A stretch of 19,897 bases of DNA from Saccoglossus kowalevskii (lineage: Eukaryota; Hemichordata; Enteropneusta; Harrimaniidae), in the NCBI RefSeq assembly GCF_000003605.2, contig NW_003135341.1:446275-466171 (forward strand). The letters are read 5' to 3'. A model generated the notes under the pieces. The model worked only from the letters and a program-made list of their open reading frames with translations. It had not been told where the DNA came from and ran no database searches. The position numbers were made by a program, and so were the translations under genes. Positions 1-12,200 of this stretch are shown here, piece after piece. Within the stretch, counting starts at the first letter, position 1; every line of letters starts with the position of its first letter.

Positions 1-14
1 CCCCCCCCCCCCCC
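1..14. repeat. C14 homopolymer at window edge, in TOP2 3' UTR
   Basis: Fourteen consecutive C on the plus strand, 11 nt beyond the TOP2 stop codon; on the mRNA strand it would be a G run. The run may continue outside the window. Polyadenylation signals must lie beyond this edge. Confidence 0.9.
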
Positions 15-25
15 GTTTCAAGGTC

Positions 26-274
26 TTAGAAGTCGCTATCATCCTCATCGTCGTCACCAAAGTTGTATTTGACGGCAGCTCTGGCTCTTCCTGCACGCTC
101 TCTCGGTGGTGGTGCATGAAAACTATCATCTGAATCATCAATCATAAAGCTATCATCAACTTTTTTACTCTTCTTGGCTTTCGCTTTTGGTTTCGCTTTC
201 ACTGGGGAATAGTCCTCTTCATCTGAGTCATCCCATTTGGGAGCTTTCTTTTTAGCTGCAGGCTTGGCTTTTGC
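26..274 (-). CDS. TOP2: TOP2 terminal exon with TAA stop
   Basis: It reads [60 protein letters not shown], then [22 protein letters not shown] and a stop (TAA at 28-26). The end matches human PRAKSVRAKKPIKYLEESDEDDLF in layout: a basic RA-rich run, KY, then an acidic end. That segment is the chromatin-tether region in vertebrate TOP2. The acceptor is CTTGCAG, phase 0. The 3' UTR begins with an oligo-G run on the coding strand (C14 at 1-14). Confidence 0.95.
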   Translation of the reverse strand, partial: AKAKPAAKKKAPKWDDSDEEDYSPVKAKPKAKAKKSKKVDDSFMIDDSDDSFHAPPPRERAGRARAAVKYNFGDDDEDDSDF

Positions 275-3200
275 CTGCAAGATTGTAATAATCAATATCA
301 GTAAGTTTATGCAAGTTTGGAGAAATTTTTAAATATGCTCTTCTGAGCATGTAATAGAAACGTACTAAATTAAATTCTTTAATAATACTGTAGAATACTT
401 TATTTTCGCTTGGAATTGATTTTCGCTGAAGGAATGATTTCGTGAAAATAAAATCCTGCGAATATATTTTTTCCCATATATTTCACATTAAGCTCATCCA
501 AAATCAGTGAAAATAAATTCCATACAAAACGTCCAAAAAGCCTTTTCAGCAAAAATTAATTCCAGCGAAAATAAAGTATTCCACAGTATTATAATTCATT
601 ATTAACAATAATATGCAACTTGTCCAACACATGTCGCCAAGCAATATCCTAACGAACAAAAAAAACAGTGCAAAGGTGCCGCAAATCAATAATAAAATCT
701 TGAAGAAAATTCAGGCTGAAGATCTTTGAGAAACGGTGGGGGGCAGAACGTTATCAGAAAAAACTTGAGATATATTCATACCTTCGAAGCAGCAGGCTTT
801 TTTGTGACCTTTTTGGGGACAAATTCATCTGAGTCCGAATCAGATGCGATCTTTCTCGATGGAAGGGCAGGTGCAATATCCATGTCGGAGTCGGAATCTG
901 AATCAAGTGTAACAACTTTTTTCTTTGGAGCAGCTGTGAAAAAAGGGGGGGGGAGAAAATACCAGTTAGAAATGATACATTACAAGACATGTCAAGTTTT
1001 ACATTACAACTAAATTTCAACAAGTCATTGTCAATGACACGTTCCGTTCATATTTGAGTGACATACAGTTGTATACATTCAAAGCAGATCATGACCGAAA
1101 TCTCAGACCACTTTCAGTGGTCTGATTCGAAATGCACCTGCATATTAAGGTCTCATGCCACTAATCAACCAATGGCTGCTCATAGCCCTCAATTTAAATG
1201 CCTAGCAAGAACCAACGAAATTTTTTAAATATTTTTTTCTCAGGTGCTCCCTGTTTGAGGGCGTAATCACCTGGGTCAGAGGTGAGACCAACATGTGGTC
1301 TTTTGTTTACTACTTAGCGACTGTGTACCTGTGGGTTTATTCTGTGTGTATTTGGATGTTCTAACCTTGGTGTTTTTCCAGTGATTTCTCTTGGTGCAAT
1401 CCAAATACAGTAGGTGTGTCTTGTTTACCTGAGATTTGCAAGAGTTTGAGCTGGCCAACATGTTAGTTTTTTTCTTATGGTTGATTACTGGCATATTAAT
1501 TTCCCATTTTTGAGCCATATTTTCAACTTTCTTCGTCATTTTCGTCATATGTTAACATTGTCGTCTATGGAAATTCAATTAGTGGTATGAGCCCTGAACA
1601 ACACATTGTACTAAATCTGAACAAAATCCATCTATGCATGACTGAGATCGGGTTCCGGAATTGTGAAAATACGTGATTTTGATGCATTTTCGGCCTTAAA
1701 ATGGCCATCATTCAGCTATTGTTAAGCGGATCATGAAACAAATGCACATATCTATTTGTGACATGATGTACCATGTGTGTGTGAAGTTTGAACTCGATCA
1801 ATCCAGACATGTGTCAGATACGGATCCAGAACTGAATTCTTTAAAACAAAATGGCCGCCAGTCGGCCATTTCGAACTAGATCCCCCCCAAAAAATTACGT
1901 CCATCAAGGTCCTATTATGTTTAATGTATGTACCAAATTTGAATGAAATCCATCCATGTATAACTGAGATCCGGGTCCGGAATGGTGAAAATGTGCGATT
2001 TTGATGCATTTTCGGCCTTAAAATGGCCGCTATTCGGCTATCGTTAATCGGATCATGAAAAAAATGCATGTGCATATGTCCCATATAATGTGTGATGTAT
2101 GAGTGAAGTTTGAACTTAATCGGTCCATGCATGTTCGAGATACAGGTGATCACGGACACACGGACGCACACAGGGCAAACCATAAATGGTCAATTGTTTA
2201 CCTTTCTTTTTCGGTTTACTCAATTCAGAATCATCGGAATCCGAGTTCTTCTTCCGCTTTGAGGTCTTCTGTTTAGACATAGCAGCAACTATACTCGGCT
2301 GGGTTTTCGTTTCTGTGATAGAAAAGAAGATCAATTGCAATAATGCATAGGTATAAGGCAAAATACAATGTACCAAATCATAAAAGTTGATTGGTTTACT
2401 GTATGCTACACGAATATATTGCATTGTTTTCTCTATGGAAACACAGATATTCATGTCAGAATCTGAATCAATTGTAACAACTTTTTTCTTTGGGGCAGCT
2501 GTGAAAAACGCTGTGTTCTCTTGTGTCTTTAGTTTTCACAGGTTATACTGTGGAATTGCTAAATTAACTTGCCTTTTTTAGAACCAACAGCCACTGGCTT
2601 CTTCCCAAGTGTTTTTTTCTTTGCCGGTGCAGGTTTCGCCTTTGGCTTCTCGGGCAAGCTAGAATCACTATCCAATTCTACCACTGAGGGCGCTACACAG
2701 GAAAAAGAAAGAATTCATTAATTAGATGTCCTACAGCTGCATAAAACAATTTAAAGTAGTATTATTTTATAAAATTTGGAGCAAAAAATATTCACTTTGA
2801 TGCTTTAGACACATGAGCAACATCAGTTTTGAAGTATTTTACACTTCATTGCAGAACTTGTAATAGTGCACAACAACTCTGTAATCATTATTATTATTGT
2901 TGAATTATGCCAAAATAATTTTTGACTAATTGTATTTTTTATTGGGAACATGTTTTGATCAACAATTTTGACAAATTTAGAAAAACTCAACAAGGTTTTG
3001 TTTTTTTCCTTGCCAATTCATATAATCTTAATAAACAAATACTTACGTTTCTTTGATTTGCTTGGTTGCTTCGGTTTTACTGGGACATTCTCTTGCTCGG
3101 AACCAGAAGTATCAAATGAGTACTTTTTCTGAACAGGCTCGGGACCAAAACTGTCATCAGAATCTGATGCCACACGAAAAGAATCATCAGATACAGCTCC

Positions 3201-6200
3201 ATTGGGAACACCGGCAGTGACATCGTTGTCATCATCGTCCAAAAACTTTGGTTCTTCACTGATTTTGGAACTGTTGTCGTCGTCACTGAACGTATACTTT
3301 TTGACTTTAGCAGCAGCTGTTAAAATAAAACAATATTCTTATATCAATAGACCATTTTCCGTTCACTGCGAGAATCGTGCATTATGCATGAAATCGAATG
3401 TAAAAACAGGACAAACAAAGGTCATAGCATCGTAGTGGCATCAAATATCGCGTGGGATTCGACAAACGTGAAAATATTTTGGGGTCATTTCCATGCTTAA
3501 TAATGTGCTGTACACATTTGATGATAGGCAATTTCTATTAAGATCGGGTGGTCGATGTGAGCTACGAAATAAAGAAATTAGAGTTCAAAATCAAATCGTT
3601 CGATTTTTGCGGCAGATGTTCAACGCACGTCTTTCATGCATCTCGCGAGATCTCGCAGTTGAACGGAAAATCATCAATTGCAAGCTTTTCAGCAAACCTT
3701 AAATGGAGGTTGTCTTACGAGTTGTGTTTGACATTGGTGTCAGACAGCTTATGCAACATGTGAAATAGAATTTTACATAAAATTTGAATAGCAACGCTCA
3801 AGCACACACCAATACAAGTTTAACATTTTCACCACCAGACTTTCTTGCCTAATTTTTCTTCAATATTTCTAGCAATTAAATTATGGAGCCAACACAGACA
3901 AAATTTGAGTAAATTTTCAGTTTTTACTCAAAAAATTTAGTTACTTTTGGTTTCAATCTTCTTTAGTAAAGTGCAGACATTAAACGGGACTATTTTGTGA
4001 GTTTATGATGAAAAGAGGGAACTGCTGGTGTGAAAGGGTTAATGAAGACGGGTTTCTTGGAGGAAAAAAGATGGCAGCCAGTGAGTTTAAGGTTAATGAA
4101 ACAAGAAAAAAATGCACAGATCAATGTCTAATCATTGTACAACAGAATCTGTTCAGCAGGAATAACTGAAATGATGTAGAATAGACAGAGCCCAAAATAC
4201 AAATCCTTGTTTTGGATTTTATTATTTATTTTTTTATTTAACAAACTGTAAATGACAGTACCTATCAATAATTTAAATGTCTTCAACATTTTGAAACTGC
4301 GATAAAACTTAAAAGGTTTTGACATACTGTAAAACCATTTATTTTCACTCTTCCTGATGTTTTGAGAAATTTCATTGGGTTTACAGTTTACAAACTTTGC
4401 AAGGAATCAGCGATTTCTATTGTTCTTTTTGTTATGTCCACATGGATTTAATTTAGTGAATTTTAATTATCTGTGAAAATAGCAAAATTAAAAACCAGTG
4501 AATTATGAATATATTTACAGTAGTAATATTGATTCAGATTCAATGAAACTGGTAGGAATTGGGAGGCAGGATTGGAAGGGGAGGGCATCTTAAAACTGAT
4601 CTTAGAAAAAGAAAGTGCACTTTGCAAGTTTGATTGAAGCATCTCCAGGTTAAAATTGTAAGCATGCTTTTTTTTTTTTGCATTTACTTTTACCATTCTT
4701 GGCTAAATTTCCTCTTGATTACCATTTTAAGAGAAATAAGGCTTTATTTTGTGAATTGCGAAGTTATTGCAAAAAAAAAAAAAAAAGGAGCTAATGGCAA
4801 CATGGCTGTCCTTTTTTATATCACATAGTAACAAAATAAAATATGAAACTAAAAGAAATATGCTGAACATACCTGTTCTCTTTGAAGTGGTTTCACGCGG
4901 TATTACAGGTTGGAAATCCATATCTGAATCAAGATCCGAAACACTGCTTTCCTCGTCAGAGTCAGATTCCCAAGGATTTTTCTTAGATTTTTTCTTGGCA
5001 GCAGGCTTGAAGCTAAGAGTGGATTGTTTCTTGGCTGGCTTACTAGCACCTGCAAAAATGCATCACAGAAAAGTCATTGGCAATGAGAATGGAAGTAGAC
5101 TTCCTGCAAATTTTGAAGTCTTGTGTCAATTACACGTTAAGTAAATTGTACACATAAATGCATGTTGTGATATGCTAATAACTAACACCAGTAACCAGTT
5201 TTGCGCAGGATGCAAAGCGACAACTGTCCCATTAACTATTGTGAAAAATACTTTTGCTAAAACAAACATAAAAAGAAAAACATTTCTTAGAATCTTTAGT
5301 TCTACACTTTTAGTTTGGAATGACCTCTTAAAGCGCGGTGGTTGTCGCGCAGCGCGTGTTCGAATTTCATGTAAATAAACAATGTATTTTACACGCGTTG
5401 TATACGTCGCTATGAGTCCCATATCGAACAGGATGCGGCGCGACGACCACTGCAGTTCAACGGCCAATTAAACAATTTCAGCATTCTCATTCGAACAATT
5501 CTGCCACCTAAAAATTGAACTACTTGCTCATGGTCTAATTAATTATGGGACATGAAGTCTAAATAAATTACAGCATCTGAATTTTAGAATTTACATTGAT
5601 CAGATTAGAGTAGAGTTCCTGAACCTCTGGGGGAAAGCCTGAACATGTACAATTCCTATTAAAGTCGCTGGGTTTATGGGTTTATGAATTCATGACATAA
5701 CAGCTAGTAGTGGACCAGCCAAGAAACATAACTAAAAGCCTGAGCCAAGGTGGTGGTCAAAGCAAATTTTTGATAAGTCTCTGCAATACAGCATGTGGGT
5801 CATCAAATGTGTCATTCACACAAAATGTCAACACACATGGTTGCAAATATCACCGCGCTTGAAAGAGTTACCAATCGGCGTGCACCACATGTTTGAATTA
5901 CATGTAAACATGTTTCACACACTAAACAATTGTAGCGTTTTAATATCTCTACAACATGATACTGTATTCTTCATAAAATTGCGGAAACTACCTCGTCTGG
6001 TTACTCCCAAACAGAGAACAATGCATCAATTGAAGGACTTTCGTCATCTTTATAAAATGTTGTTTTACTGATTGCGTCTTCTCAAGTCCCTATCCAGTCG
6101 GTACATTCACCATGCTTACTTCGCACAATGTGATATGATAAGTGCAACAAAACGTTTTGGGTTTCTCACTCAAAACAGTTATTGTTGAATTAAGGGTTTG

Positions 6201-9200
6201 CTGAAGCTTGGTCGGGGTGTAGCAGGTTACCATATTTCTACACCAATTAACTACTGATGCAGAGTATCATCAAATTATAATAGATTATAGCAACACCATA
6301 TCACACTTTGGAATACTATATTGATATTTATATTAAGCCAGGAGGAAAACAGCATTCCACAATTAAGCACATTTGATAAACATAACAGGGCAGACATTTA
6401 GTTGCTGAGGTAAGAGTTAGTTTATGCAGTTTTCGTTCCATTGAAGAAGAGTTCTACTTTCCCTTAAAGTGGGGGGGGGGGGGTCGGTCGGTCGGTCGTC
6501 ACCTGCGCATGCATCAGATGGCCATAGCATGTCATTGTTTACAAACAAGCGTCTACCCATGAGACTTTGCGTTTTTAAACGCGTGTTGTTATCGTCGCTT
6601 GGGACTCAATACCCTCTCGCTTTAATTTGTCCAATACATGATAACCAGTTTTAATTCATACAGAGATATTTATAAACTATTACCGGTAGCTGATAAACAC
6701 CAGATGGAAATTAAAAATCTTTGTAATTTATAATTTTCTGCACTCAAGCGAGGATGTCATAATAATTTACAATTTTTTTTCTCTGTATATACCTTGATGT
6801 AATTTTTTTATTGAATCAACTACACTTAATGAGACTGGTGGCCAGGAGTACTGAATTCAGATAAATATAGAGATATATGAATTTATTGCACTTGTTATTT
6901 TGGCCTTAGCTGTGGCAGATGTCACAACTGAAAATCGTGAGCACAAGAAAGGGTGCTGCAATATCCTTATATACAGAATTAAAAAGTTGCAAGAGTGATG
7001 GCTGTTGCACGGTTTCAATTTAAGTAATTGGCGTGTGGATGAAATGCAATGTTTATCATGAATGAAATGAACGGTGACATAGTATTTGAACAAAAATGTG
7101 GGTCAAATTACAAACACAAATAATCACACACATGATTGTAATGTACGACCACGGCAAATCACCTTGCCACTGTTAGCATTATATGTCTCTACATCTTAAT
7201 GCATACAACCACATCCCTACAAGAACCAAGATGTTAGACACTTATAAACCACAAATAAGGCTAACCTTGATTGTAAATACCCTATTGTAAACTTAAGATT
7301 TAAAACACTCTTGATAAAATACAATTATGTCACGACTAGCCTCAAAAGCTTTAAAATGGGTTGAAACGTTCTTGATAGTTGGAAAGACCGTCCTATGGGG
7401 AGATTTGAGTTCCGAACTTTAGTATGTGAGCACGTTGAATAATTCCTACGCTGTATTTTAGATGGAACCCGCTTTACAGAAGATTTAAAAGGCACTGCTT
7501 CACAAAAGTTTGGTGCAGTTTGAAAACAATGTAAATCTCTGTAAATTGACCAACATGTACAAGAAGTAGAGTATGTTCTTTTAGAGACCAATTGAAGGAA
7601 GCTGTCCGTACCAAGAGTATTTGCTTTGCCTTTCTTGGCAAGTCTTTCAGCCAAACTCAGTGGCTGGCTGCTTTCCAGAGAAGTCTCATCGTTGTTAATC
7701 TTGACTTCAGATTTGTCATCTTCAGATTTGATTTTCTGAAAAAATAAAAATTATTTACTATCAGTGCTGTGTATGCGAGAAAAGCAGATATGCATGGTAG
7801 AGTGTTGGGTTTGGTATCACTATCATGTATTATTATACATCTGTCACCGTAACGCCATAAGTTATAGCGTGTCGTAATTATGCGGTATTGCACTGGGTAT
7901 TTTCATCCTACCATATAAGGAAATGCGAATTCCAAATATGGAACGATTACACACGTAACCATTCTCTAATAATAAAAACAAACATAGCATCCCCAGGGTT
8001 TGACCGGACTCCACAGAAAGAAGTTCGCTGAATCTGTTCTAAACTTTTTTTGATTTTGGGATTCCCACGATGTATAATAAGGTTATTGCGAGAATACAGC
8101 GAAGTATGCACTCGATAGTATGCGCTCGCACCAACCTCCGCTGCCCGTAGGGTCGATACTCCAGCTGTACTGTCTTCGTGCATACTTTTCGGTATCCTCA
8201 TAATAACCTCATAATATACAGCAAAAAACAAGAACATAATTTACTACAGCAATCACACATACATAATAATAAAACAATTTGAAATACAGTGTAATAATTA
8301 GAGCAAACTGCATAATTTTGGTTGGTTGTTTTTTTTCAAAAAAAATTTGGTGATTTATGGCATTTGAGACGTAAAAAATTTCAGAATACGAGGATCCCAG
8401 GATATTGTATATTGATTGTGACAAGTCATTGTTAATGACACAGTCCCCATCCAAAATTTTGTGATCTGACATATCAATTTTATACTGATGAAGTCATTGA
8501 GATTAGATTGAAATTATTTATAGGAGATGGATTTGTAAACAAAATTATGATTTAGTGCTTTTACACAAGAATTGAACATTGGGCAGTCATATTGAATCAA
8601 AATAGAAAAATAATGTTCATGTTGTACAAAATTTAAACAGAAATGTTCATTGCATTCATGCGAAAGTAGGCATGGGTATCATGAAAAATACAAAATGGTT
8701 GCCAGTCAGCCATATTTGCTTGAATGACGAAAAAAAAATGACGTGCACCTATAACCCAATATGTATGATCAACATATCAACTTTGGTCTAAATTGGCCGA
8801 GTCATCTCTGAGAAACTGCTGCGGACATGTTTAGGTATCAGAAATAGCAAATTTTACATCCAAAATGGTCGCCAGTCGGCCATTTTTGCTCCAATCATAA
8901 AGTAATTTGACATGCATATGCAAGACATTATGTATTGTCTTCATGTAAAGTTTGAATGAAATCCGTCAATGGATTTCCGAGATATAGCTCCGGACGTACG
9001 GAACGAACCTAAATTAATAGTCCTCGTTTTCAGACTTCGTCTGAACGAGGACTTAAACCATACCACAGACACACTTCTGTCATTTACATAGGCACATTGC
9101 ATTACTGTAACTGATCCCAGATTTCATACAAATCTTCAAAATATGACAATTTAATCCACAGACTACATTTAACAATCTTAATGAAACGTTCTGCACAAAT

Positions 9201-12200
9201 GCTGAACTTTTAACTGAATTTTGACAAATTTTTGAATCTGCCTCAGTAAAAACCAGTTTATGGTACCAACCTTTCTACCACGTCCTTTACCAGCATCTCC
9301 CTTCTTAAGACTGGGATCAATATGTGGTACGACTCTTCTCCCCATGGGGGATGGGCGCGTTTCCTGCTGCACAAACTTCTTGCGTTTTCCCTTCTGTTTG
9401 GCAGCTATAGCCCCACCTATCAATTCATCTTCCTTTTCCTGAGCTTCTACTTCCTGGAAAGAAGAACAAATTTTGTTGTTAAACCTCTGAGCCCCAAAGT
9501 CAACTTCATGCACCATCCACAAAATAGTTTTATTTGTAGTTTGTTTTTATCTCACAGAAAATGTTGACTAAAATTTCACCTATTTTCATCAACTAAAAGC
9601 AATGTTACATTTTGGTCTAAAATTAAGATTAAATTAAAGAAAAGAATTTAATTTACATTTTGAGTGGGGGGGGGGGGGTTGTCGGTCAAAGGGATAAACT
9701 GTACAGCGTTGTTGTCGCCTAAGTACATAACAAAACGTATAAAAGATTTATATTCATAGCAACAAATACTTGTATCACATTGTATCAGAAAACTGGTTTT
9801 GTTTGTATATACACAAGGCAGAAATAGATACACCGAAAAAGCACAGACATACTAAAAAGGTTCCAGACCTAGTCATTGGCTGCCTAATTTGTCAATACTT
9901 GATAGATATAGCAATGCTGGGCCACAAATATAAACCTGAACCAGTTTCAGAAAGAACTCAACTTTCAAAGACTAAGGGGTTGTCAATACATTCAACTAAA
10001 ATTCTTACTTCTAGTTTTGCACTGAATGCATCCAAATCTTCAATCCAGAGATCAGAAGGAGTTTTATCACGTAGTACTTCCAATTCAGCAGCCTGAAAAA
10101 TAGTACACATTAGGTACAATCACATGCCGGAGTCTGTAATGTGAACATACTGAATAATCCACTGCAAAGTGTCCCCACACATACAATGGAACATATTCAA
10201 AGCATTAACAACACTTGGCACATGCCAGATATGCAGTGACAACTTGCTGATTGGACCTCTGTTAAGTGTCTCCATATGTAATCAGACCTTACTTTTGCTG
10301 GGATCTAAAAATGGTACTCCAAACACAGTACCATAAATGATTAGAAAGGGTTTGCTATTAAAATTTCATAACAATGGTATTGATTCGGATATGTGAGTCG
10401 AGGTCTGGTGCAATGGAATTTATTCTCTAAATAAGAAAGTCATTTTACCTTGGTATCTCTATTCTTCAGCAATTCATCCTTCCTCTCTTTAGAGAGGCTC
10501 CACAACGCCATACCCAACAAGTAATTAAAATCTGGTCCACCGCCAGTAGCCGATGAGTACATGCTGTCGGTATCACTGTCTTCATCTTCATTATTTCTAT
10601 TCTGGGATTCCTTCCAAGCCTTAATGGGATCAGAGTCGTAACCTCTCTGAACCAGCATGGAGATGAGATCACGTTTGGATTTGTTCTCTGTCGAAATAAT
10701 TAACATTATTATACATTGGTCACCTGGCATAAGTTACAGCATGTCGTAAATGCATCCTACCATATTGAGAAAAGCAAGCTCCAAAGCTCCCCAATTTGGG
10801 CATCACATTTGCTTGATTAATCATTCAGACAAGATTAGGGAACCCAACCATGTGATTGTGTCATAAATACAAGTTAATCGAGTTTCGTCAATAGTGTCAA
10901 CGTCCAGTTCAAAGTCACCTACCGATGACAATCTTGTTTTCAATCTTCTCAAGAATAAATCTAGCTTGATTGTCAAGTTTATTTGACTCCGCAGCTAGCA
11001 GGCCTTCTAGATATTCTTTACGGATACGATATCTCTCAAGTCGCAGTTCGAAGAATTCTTTCAGGATCTCCATTATGTCGTCATACTTTTTAATACATCC
11101 ATGTGAATCAAATAAAACCTGCAAAAATAAGTGTGTTTCACAAACTATCAAGTTAAAATTGTATGACAACCAATTTCACTAGTCAAAAATTGATGGAGGG
11201 ATATTCTGAAGACTGGCCGTCTCACATCACTACCATTAACAAAGCAAGTTGGCTTTTGGTCTTCAAATAGAAATTAGCAGTTCACCATTTAAAAGGTATA
11301 ATTATTCACACCAAACATTTGGCTTAACATTTTCATGTTTTTTTATTTACATTTTCCTCATTTTGAACGAAATGGGCTATAGGACTAGATCGACAATTCT
11401 GAAAAAATATGGATCAATTTAAGAAGGTTTATTTTGTGAAAGGAAACAACTTTGGCAGCCAAAGAGTTCAAATAATGATACACCTCGTTGTGATAACTTG
11501 GAAGAAAAAAATTGAATACAGTTGAATCAAAGAATACCTATCTGTAAAGTAAAGCTTATCACCTATGGGCAACATGTCACAATGTATTAGAAGTACAAAT
11601 TTAATCAAGCAAAAGAAAAATCAGAAAAAACATTGTTTTTGTGGATTCACTGTAAAAAAAATATGCTACTTTTACTGCTATAAATTTTCTTGACTTGATA
11701 ATTTGACTCCTTAGGACGACAGTGAAAGTCTGACTCCCTAGGATCCCGGCAATAGTCACAGACTCACTTTCTCAAAAGGTACTCATAGCAGCTTCCATGA
11801 AGGATCAAATCACTGTAAGGGACGTAAAACAATACAACTTACACTATTTGTTACAGAAATGGTATTCTGTAGTTTGAACACTTTATGTAGCCCTTGTTCC
11901 TCTGCTTTTAGTAACTTCTCATCAGACATCTTGACCACAATTTTCACCGTTGTATCTGTATGATACTCCTTGTAGTCTCTGTAACCGAACAAGTATGTTA
12001 ATAAGATTACATTCGTAATAGACCTTTGACAGCAAATGATGCTGAGATCTCATTGAGAGCGAGAGCCGCGACACTCGTTGAGTTTCAAACGTAAATTTTT
12101 ACATTTTCCTAATCTAAGATTTGCATAAACTTACGTGATTAATGGTTGTACTTTTTCGCTCCCATGAAGCATAGGTTCTAACACAGTCTCTTTGTAAACC

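Larger units (their letters stand above)
934..2201. other. TOP2 intron (933/2202), built of repeats
   Basis: This 1268-bp intron contains a palindromic repeat end (1020-1040), a 21-bp perfect hairpin (1104-1124), an inverted pair at 1150-1166 and 1580-1597, and two tandem copies of a 322-bp unit (1608-2175). Open frames here, such as 1752-2183 on the minus strand, lie inside repeats and show no domain. Confidence 0.75.
5050..7611. other. Largest complete TOP2 intron (5049/7612)
   Basis: 2562 bp. It contains a foldback segment (5334-5457), related GC-richer fragments near 5848 and 6560-6610, and a G13 run with a TCGG microsatellite (6471-6500). The rest is unique-looking AT-rich sequence with no coding or RNA gene that I can support. 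Confidence 0.7.
7736..9270. other. TOP2 intron (7735/9271)
   Basis: 1535 bp, mostly mobile DNA. It contains a segment at 7826-7935 shared with 10706-10795, a foldback element at 8077-8215, and a hairpin-ended element from about 8423 to 9054. No coding gene is seen. Confidence 0.75.

Noticed and set aside
726-1013. Plus-strand open frame
   Set aside because: It is antisense to the TOP2 exon 782-933; its serine-rich protein is the mirror of SD-rich codons.
1752-2183. 143-residue minus-strand open frame
   Set aside because: It lies wholly within the 322-bp tandem repeat; the two units give partially similar peptides and no domain.
4767-5144. 125-residue plus-strand open frame
   Set aside because: It overlaps TOP2 exon 4873-5049 in antisense and has no recognisable domain.
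9178-9270. Extension of TOP2 exon k past 9271
   Set aside because: The frame stays open for a while, but the GT donor, phase match to exon 7735 and loss of tail-like composition place the exon end at 9271.
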